Positions 31,738 to 36,864 of a DNA stretch of 36,864 bases are shown here, piece by piece. A model generated the notes under the pieces. That model searched no databases. It saw only the letters and a program-made list of their open reading frames with translations, and had not been told where the DNA came from. Within the stretch, counting starts at the first letter, position 1, and each line of letters starts with the position of its first letter. The DNA comes from an uncultured Bacteroidales bacterium. Its GTDB lineage: Bacteria; Bacteroidota; Bacteroidia; Bacteroidales; P3. A program made the translations under genes and the position numbers. The stretch lies in assembly GCA_905234695.1 (NCBI GenBank), contig CAJOHZ010000017.1, positions 1-36,864 of the forward strand. Reading direction: 5' to 3'.

Positions 31738-31959
31738 ATGTATTGGACACTTGAACTAGCTACAAAACTGGAAGATGCGCCCTGGCCCGCCACAAAGGAC
31801 GAACTCATAGATTATGCCCAACGCACCGGGGCACCGATGGAAGTCATCGAGAACCTGATGGAGATAGAAGACGAGGGCGACCCCTATGAGAGCATCGAGG
31901 ATCTGTGGCCCGACTATCCCACCAAGGAGGACTTCTTCTTCCAAGAGGACGAGTACTAA
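31738..31959 (+). CDS. DUF2795-type small protein (73 aa)
   Basis: A small acidic protein that begins MYWTLELATKLEDAPWPATK and continues DELIDYAQRTGAPMEVIENL. This matches the DUF2795 pattern of a compact helical domain beginning with a hydrophobic strand and the segment PATKxELIDYA. The C-terminus is very acidic (EIEDEGDPYESIEDLWPDY and on to QEDEY). No biochemical role is known to me. It has its own good promoter and is followed after 55 nt by the DUF2520 gene. Confidence 0.85.
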   Translation: MYWTLELATKLEDAPWPATKDELIDYAQRTGAPMEVIENLMEIEDEGDPYESIEDLWPDYPTKEDFFFQEDEY

Positions 31960-32014
31960 TCCGACCTAGGGCGGCAGGCCTTCCGCCAACCCTCACCCAT
32001 CGTCTTTCCCTGCC

Positions 32015-32800
32015 ATGAACATCACCTTTATCGGTTCCGGCAATGTCGCCACACACCTCGCGCTGGCGTTGCATGGTTGTGGCCATACCATCCAGCAGGT
32101 ATGGTCGCGCGACCTCGAACATGCCGAACTGCTGGCGCAACGGGTATCGGCTGATGCCATCAACAACTTCCAATGGCTCCAAAAGAACGCCGATGTCTAT
32201 ATTGTGGCCGTCACCGACGACGCCCTCTTCGATATCGCCCTTGACCTACAGGTGGGCAACGCCTTGGTACTTCACACCTCTGGAGCCACCCAGATGGATG
32301 TGCTACGCTCCACCAGCACACGCTATGGCGTGATGTGGTCACCCCAGTCCTTCGTCCGCGACATGGCCCTCGAGTACAGCCAGCTGCCATTCTGCATTGA
32401 GGGCTGCGATTCCAAGACCGAAGACGACATCGCCGCCCTTGTCGGCACCCTCTCGCACCATATCTACCACACCACCCTCCAGCAGAGGATGTACCTGCAC
32501 CTCGCCGCCGTCATGGTCAACAATTTCACCAGCGGCCTCTACGCCATGGCACAACAGCTCTGCATAGAGAACCAGCTTCCGTTCGAGATTCTGCACCCTA
32601 TCATCCTCTCCACCGCCAAACGGATACAGTATGCCGATGTGCGCTACACCCTTACTGGCCCCGCCGTGCGCAACGACACCCACACCCTCCGCGCCCATCA
32701 GAAACTGCTGGCCGAAAAACCTGAATACCTTGAAATCTACAACAAGATGACCCACCTTCTACAGGACATCGCCGAGGGATGGAGGAGAGAGACCACATGA
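32015..32800 (+). CDS. Rossmann-fold protein with DUF2520 domain
   Basis: A 261-residue protein. The N-terminal dinucleotide-binding fold starts MNITFIGSGNVATHLALAL, with the GxGNVA glycine motif at residues 7-12. It continues with VYIVAVTDDALFDIA and LVLHTSGATQMDVL, like F420-dependent NADP oxidoreductases and pyrroline-5-carboxylate reductase relatives. The C-terminal part (about 130-250, LHLAAVMVNNFTSGLYAMAQ) is the helical DUF2520 domain. The substrate is unknown. Its stop overlaps the tatD start (ATGA at 32797-32800), so the two are translationally coupled. Confidence 0.9.
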   Translation: MNITFIGSGNVATHLALALHGCGHTIQQVWSRDLEHAELLAQRVSADAINNFQWLQKNADVYIVAVTDDALFDIALDLQVGNALVLHTSGATQMDVLRSTSTRYGVMWSPQSFVRDMALEYSQLPFCIEGCDSKTEDDIAALVGTLSHHIYHTTLQQRMYLHLAAVMVNNFTSGLYAMAQQLCIENQLPFEILHPIILSTAKRIQYADVRYTLTGPAVRNDTHTLRAHQKLLAEKPEYLEIYNKMTHLLQDIAEGWRRETT

Positions 32801-33564
32801 TCGACACCCACTGCCACCTATACGACGAAGCCTTCGACTCCGACCGGGCCGAAGCGGTGGCGCGTGCCATTGCCGCGGGGGTCGACACCATGCTACTGCC
32901 TGCCATCGACAGCCACAGCCATGCCCAACAGGAGTTGCTGGCCACAGCATTCCCAAACCATTTTCACCAGATGATGGGGCTCCATCCCACCTCCGTCGAC
33001 GACAACTATGAGTCCGAACTGGAGATTGTGCACAAAAAACTTTTCGGAGACCCCGGCCGCTATGTGGCCATCGGCGAAATCGGACTTGACCTCTACTGGG
33101 ACAAGAGCCACCTCGACCAGCAACTTGACGCCCTACGACGGCAGATACGTTGGGCCCGCGAACTGAACCTGCCCGTATGCCTGCATGTACGCAAAGCCCA
33201 TAACGAACTCTTCGGATTGCTGCGCGACCTCAATTTCAATACATACCGAGGTGTGATGCACTGCTTCGGCGGCAGCCTTCAGGAGGCCCACCATGCCATC
33301 GAGATGGGATTCCATATCGGCATCGGAGGAGTCGTCACCTTCAAGAACGCCACCCTCGCCGAAGTGGCTTCCGCGGTCCCACTTGACCGCATCCTGCTCG
33401 AAACCGATGCCCCTTATCTGGCACCCGTACCCCATCGCGGACAGCGCAACGAGAGCGCCTATCTGCCTCTCGTCGCCGAGAAAATAGCCGTATTACGGGG
33501 CATCGATGTAGACGAGGTTGCCTGTGCCACCACCCTTGCCGCGCAACGGCTGTTCAGCCTCTAG
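32797..33564 (+). CDS. tatD: TatD-family metal-dependent hydrolase (DNase-like)
   Basis: A 255-residue TIM-barrel hydrolase. Metal-binding motifs are visible: MIDTHCHLYD with His5 and His7, GEIGLDLYWD with the conserved Glu, LPVCLHVRKA with His, GVMHCFGGS with His, and LLETDAPYLAP with the conserved Asp. TatD enzymes act as 3'-5' exonucleases/DNases in DNA repair. I chose ATG at 32797, inside the stop of the DUF2520 gene, because family members start with this strand. The next gene is convergent, only 13 nt away. Confidence 0.95.
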   Translation: MIDTHCHLYDEAFDSDRAEAVARAIAAGVDTMLLPAIDSHSHAQQELLATAFPNHFHQMMGLHPTSVDDNYESELEIVHKKLFGDPGRYVAIGEIGLDLYWDKSHLDQQLDALRRQIRWARELNLPVCLHVRKAHNELFGLLRDLNFNTYRGVMHCFGGSLQEAHHAIEMGFHIGIGGVVTFKNATLAEVASAVPLDRILLETDAPYLAPVPHRGQRNESAYLPLVAEKIAVLRGIDVDEVACATTLAAQRLFSL

Positions 33565-33577
33565 CTTCCAAAAAGAA

Positions 33578-36500
33578 TTATTTCATCCGTCCCAAGGCGG
33601 CGGCAGCGGGTGCATATCCTGCCTCCGCGGCTTTCTTGTACCATACCTTGGCTTTCTTGGGGTCGGCCGTCACACCGTCAGCGCCCTCCTCTAGGATGGT
33701 GCCGGCATAATACATGGCCGTCACACTGCCGTTCTCGGCGGCTTTGATGAGCCATGCCAAAGCCTCGGCGGGATTCTCCTCCACATAGATGCCGTTCAGA
33801 TAGCAGTTGGCCACCATGAGGTAGCCACGGTTATAGCCGTTCTCGGCCGCCACCATATACAATTCAAACGCCTTCTTGGAGTTCAGCACCACGCCCTGGC
33901 CCTGCTCATAGCAGTAGCCCAGGTTGCAGTATCCCTGCATACTGCCGGCGGCGACAGCTTTCTCGTAGTATAAAGCGGCGTTCTTGAAATCGCCCTTCGC
34001 CTCATATACATCACCGATGGCGTTGATGGCGCTGATGTGGGCATTGTCGGCAGCCTTCTCCAACCAGAAAATGGCCTGCGTGGTATCGGGCGGGCAGCCG
34101 TATCCGTTCAGGTAGCACTGTCCGAGGTTGTACATGGCCAACGTATTGCCCAGATTGGCGGCGGTGTCAAGGTAGGCCTTGCCTAAAGCCTCGTCCTCGG
34201 GACAACCGATGCCCTGCAGGCAGCCGATACCCAGCTGACAATAAGCCAACGGGTTGTCGACACGGCGCACCACATTCTCAAAAATCTGATGTGCCGTCAC
34301 CGGGTCGGCATCGATGCCCAACCCCTCCTGCAGACAGAGTGCAAAGGCAGTCATGCCGTCGGTGTTGCCGCGTTTGGCAGCGACATAGAGATATTCCACG
34401 GCCTTGTCATAGGCCTCCTCGCGCATGAGCTGCGAGCCGATATAGTAGCTGGCGTCGCCACTGCCGCCCCGATGGCCGGCCAGATAGTAGACCAGTGCCG
34501 AGTCGGAATCATGAGGCAGGCCGCCCAGACCATAATTATAGAACTCCGCTATACGGTAGGCGGCATTGCCTACCCCTTTGGCAGCGGCTTCACGCAGATA
34601 GGGGATGGCGGCGGCGGTGTCAATCTCCACCCCGCAGCCTTCCAGATAGGAGCGGCCCACATAGTAGGTACCCGCTTCCTCGCCGACCTCATGGGCCTGC
34701 ATATACAGTCTGAAAGCCTCCTGACGGTCGAGGGGAAGGAACCGCCCGATGCGGTAGAAGTCGCCCAGATAGCACATTGCCTCGCCGTGGCCCTGGTTGG
34801 CGGCCATCTGATAGTATTCAATGGCCTTGACGCTGTCGGCCGGCAGGCCGCCGTCGCCCAACTCATAATAGAGACCCATCTTGAACTGTCCCCCAGCCAC
34901 TTGGTTTTCGGCCAACTGCGAGTAGTACGAAAGAGCCTTCACATGGTCGATGGAATCCACATACTGGCCCGTCTCATAAGTATAACCGAGGGCATAAATC
35001 GCCTCGGCATAGCCTGCCTCAGCCGACTGGCCTATCAGTTCCATGCCGTGGGCGATATCCTTGTCGCTCTTCTTGCCCACTTCGCCGTTGAGGTACAACA
35101 GTCCCTCACGGTACAACGCCTTTGGCGTACCCGCTTTGGCGTAATAGGTAGCGGCTTTCTTGTTATCGACCTTCTTGTCGTGAAGGCCGTATTCGTATAT
35201 CGTGCCCAAACCCTCGGCACACATCTTGCTTCCTTTCTTGTCGCCGGTCTCAAGTGTCCGCAGGCAGTTCTTGCCGTCTTCGGACATGTCGTACAGCATG
35301 GCTGTCCAGAAATAGCCATCCACGTCGCCCTTGGCCACCATCTCATCGAAACACTCCTGTGCCCGGTCGGCGTTGCCGTTGTTGGCATACAGTTTGCCGA
35401 GGCTCAGCAGGCCGTCGGTGCTGCCCAAGTCAGCGGCACGGCGGTAGTACTTCACCGCCATCGGCATATCGCGGTGTTCCTCATCCTCATAAAATGCCGC
35501 CAGGGTCATGGCACAGTCCACCGAGCCGAACTTGTCCGCCCCGCGGACAAGCCACTGTGCAGCCTGTTGGGGGGTCAGACCCAATTCATCCTCGTTGAAG
35601 CCGATGAAGAACGCGCTGTAACAGGCATCGCCCTGATTGCCGTCGTCGATATCTTTCTCCGCCACTTTCTTGCAATAGGCATAGGCCTCGGCATATTCAC
35701 CTTGATGCCACAACACCTTGGCCAGTTCCATCTGGCAGGCGCTGCTGCCGAAAGCGTCGCCCGCTTTCCACAACCGGATGGCCTTGGCACTGTCGCGCAA
35801 CGCCGCGCTGTCGGGATACATGAACAGACCTCCGGCCACCGCCTGGCTGTACCGCAGGCTGTGGTGATTGGCCACCAGTTCCTCCATCATCTGCTGGGCC
35901 TTGGCTTCGTCTTTCGCCACGCCTAGACCACCCGCATGCATCTTCGCAACCAACGTGATGGCATCCGGTTCGTTCCACCGCATCCCTTCGTTGGCCCATT
36001 TCCAGGCATTCTTGAAGTCATTCTGCCCAGCATAGAAAAACGCCACCCCGGCAGCAGAGGAATGCTCTCCGAGTTTATATGCCTTCTCGCCATACTGGAT
36101 GGCCTTCTTTATATCCCTCACCATACCGCAATCGCCTGTGCCGTATATGGAAGACATTGCCTCATAGCCCCATGACGAGCCCTTCTTCACCGCCTGCTCA
36201 TATAGCTCTATTGCGCGGGCCGTGTCGACCTTCACGCCGTAACCATACAGATAGGCAGTCCCCAGTGCGGCAAGACCGTTGGGCAGGCCCTTGTCCGCCC
36301 ACTCTTGGCGGATTGCCAGATAGCGGGCCGTATCGGCGGGCAGCAACGTGCCCCTGAGATAATACAGCGACACACGCAGCCATCCCTCTCCGTCGCCCTG
36401 TTCGGCGGCGCGCTGAAACCACTTCAACGCCTGCGCCGAATCCAACGCCACGCCGGCGCCAGTCTCGTAGCACTCGCCCAGCAACACCATCGCGGCGGTA

Positions 36501-36601
36501 TTGCCCTTATGGGCCTTGTTGATCAGTTTTTGGTCGGCCTGTGCCTGCATGGCAAACGGCAGCAATGCCAACAATACAACGGAGAAAAAGGATTTCTTCA
36601 T
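33578..36601 (-). CDS. Secreted Sel1-like repeat protein (1007 aa)
   Basis: A signal peptide (MKKSFFSVVLLALLPFAMQAQA) is followed by about 27 Sel1-like (SLR) repeats that fill the rest of the protein. Each is a 36-44-residue helical hairpin of the form xxAMYxLGxxYxxGxGVxxDxxKAxxWYxKAAxxG. Good examples are LAMYNLGQCYLNGYGC and QGYCNLGYCYEQGQGV. There is no catalytic domain, membrane segment or sorting domain. SLR proteins are protein-protein interaction scaffolds. The signal peptide places this one in the periplasm or outer membrane region. It is monocistronic, convergent with tatD, and has a -7 element at 36628. Partner proteins are unknown. Confidence 0.93.
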   Translation of the reverse strand: MKKSFFSVVLLALLPFAMQAQADQKLINKAHKGNTAAMVLLGECYETGAGVALDSAQALKWFQRAAEQGDGEGWLRVSLYYLRGTLLPADTARYLAIRQEWADKGLPNGLAALGTAYLYGYGVKVDTARAIELYEQAVKKGSSWGYEAMSSIYGTGDCGMVRDIKKAIQYGEKAYKLGEHSSAAGVAFFYAGQNDFKNAWKWANEGMRWNEPDAITLVAKMHAGGLGVAKDEAKAQQMMEELVANHHSLRYSQAVAGGLFMYPDSAALRDSAKAIRLWKAGDAFGSSACQMELAKVLWHQGEYAEAYAYCKKVAEKDIDDGNQGDACYSAFFIGFNEDELGLTPQQAAQWLVRGADKFGSVDCAMTLAAFYEDEEHRDMPMAVKYYRRAADLGSTDGLLSLGKLYANNGNADRAQECFDEMVAKGDVDGYFWTAMLYDMSEDGKNCLRTLETGDKKGSKMCAEGLGTIYEYGLHDKKVDNKKAATYYAKAGTPKALYREGLLYLNGEVGKKSDKDIAHGMELIGQSAEAGYAEAIYALGYTYETGQYVDSIDHVKALSYYSQLAENQVAGGQFKMGLYYELGDGGLPADSVKAIEYYQMAANQGHGEAMCYLGDFYRIGRFLPLDRQEAFRLYMQAHEVGEEAGTYYVGRSYLEGCGVEIDTAAAIPYLREAAAKGVGNAAYRIAEFYNYGLGGLPHDSDSALVYYLAGHRGGSGDASYYIGSQLMREEAYDKAVEYLYVAAKRGNTDGMTAFALCLQEGLGIDADPVTAHQIFENVVRRVDNPLAYCQLGIGCLQGIGCPEDEALGKAYLDTAANLGNTLAMYNLGQCYLNGYGCPPDTTQAIFWLEKAADNAHISAINAIGDVYEAKGDFKNAALYYEKAVAAGSMQGYCNLGYCYEQGQGVVLNSKKAFELYMVAAENGYNRGYLMVANCYLNGIYVEENPAEALAWLIKAAENGSVTAMYYAGTILEEGADGVTADPKKAKVWYKKAAEAGYAPAAAALGRMK

Positions 36602-36627
36602 GATGAATCTATATATTAATCGCGGTG

Positions 36628-36635
36628 CAAAGATA
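36628..36635 (-). promoter_or_regulatory. -7 element of the Sel1-repeat gene
   Basis: On the minus strand TATCTTTGC matches TAnnTTTG, 26 bp before the start codon. No clear TTTG is found 19-21 bp upstream. Confidence 0.55.
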
Positions 36636-36710
36636 CAACTTTTTCTTGAAATAACGGATTTTTCGCAGGGCTTACCCGTGCATAACCCCTCACCCCGACA
36701 GGGAGTGCTC

Positions 36711-36742
36711 TCGGTGTGGTCCTTATGTGGCTTCGGTGTGGC
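36711..36742. repeat. Partial copy of the 32-bp interspersed repeat
   Basis: TCGGTGTGGTCCTTATGTGGCT (36711-36732) is identical to part of the tandem repeat at 113-134. It runs into TTCGGTGTGGC (36732-36742), which also occurs at 5617-5627. Confidence 0.8.
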
Positions 36743-36775
36743 TTCGGTTGTTTAGCAATATATCAGCAACACTTC

Positions 36776-36815
36776 TGCAACACATTTGCAACCTAAGAGC
36801 CGCAAATGTGCTGCA
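36776..36815. repeat. Inverted repeat in the right-hand intergenic region
   Basis: TGCAACACATTTGC (36776-36789) and GCAAATGTGCTGCA (36802-36815) form a 14-bp stem with one mismatch around a 12-nt loop. It is not followed by a T run in either direction, so it is not an obvious terminator. Confidence 0.7.
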
Positions 36816-36864
36816 AGAGGTCTGGATACTAACAGGAAAACAACCGAAGGCATATAAAAGCCGT

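Noticed and set aside
34289..35926. A 545-codon open frame on the plus strand opposite the Sel1-repeat gene
   Set aside because: It is a shadow of the regular codon pattern of the SLR gene. The minus-strand frame has a signal peptide and 27 repeats, while the plus-strand translation shows no family and no promoter.

Overview
The window is chromosomal DNA of a Bacteroidota bacterium, most likely an uncultured Bacteroidales member with a fairly GC-rich genome. Four things support this: repeated Bacteroidota-type promoters (TTTG, about 19 bp, then TAnnTTTG); secreted proteins with type IX secretion (T9SS) C-terminal sorting domains of both type A and type B; a tmRNA tag ending in YALAA with a Bacteroidales-like start (GEYNYALAA); and gene families typical of the phylum (DUF4369/TlpA thioredoxins, PD40-OmpA proteins, class II NrdJ). 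No rRNA, CRISPR array, transposase or integrase was seen.

Layout. 1-800: a decayed RelB/RelE-type toxin-antitoxin pair beside a 32-bp tandem repeat. 817-2667 (minus): a uracil-DNA-glycosylase-family protein and kbl. 2925-4440 (plus): a conserved hypothetical gene, tRNA-Glu with rpsT, and tRNA-Asp. 4559-6579: ssrA (tmRNA), whose 3' end is duplicated as a 71-bp direct repeat with a third 14-bp copy 0.9 kb further on. Between the copies lie an orphan HigA-type antitoxin and an 11-bp tandem repeat, followed by an AT-richer membrane-protein gene. This looks like the scar of one or more integrated elements. 6685-13820 (minus): nrdJ; a three-gene operon (OmpA/PD40 protein, zinc-less sirtuin, T9SS cargo); and ackA. 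14103-31658 (plus): a very long, tightly packed run of cysS, Nudix hydrolase, a 3639-residue T9SS-B surface protein, S41 protease, TlpA-like thioredoxin, mrp/apbC, nifU-C and PduO-type cobalamin adenosyltransferase. 31738-33564 (plus): a DUF2795 protein, a DUF2520 Rossmann protein and tatD. 33578-36601 (minus): a 1007-residue secreted Sel1-repeat protein. 36602-36864: interspersed repeats related to those at the window start.

How the genes work together. NrdJ needs adenosylcobalamin, and the PduO-type adenosyltransferase makes it. Mrp and the NifU C-terminal protein are Fe-S carriers encoded side by side. AckA and Kbl serve acetate/ATP and threonine/glycine metabolism. The giant protein and the small T9SS cargo imply a T9SS encoded elsewhere in the genome. 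The most striking feature is the giant protein: a choice-of-anchor-L head, about 37 Ig-like modules each with a conserved Cys pair, a recognisable five-module higher-order repeat, and a type B sorting domain. Its gene is translationally coupled to a Nudix gene inside a housekeeping gene run.
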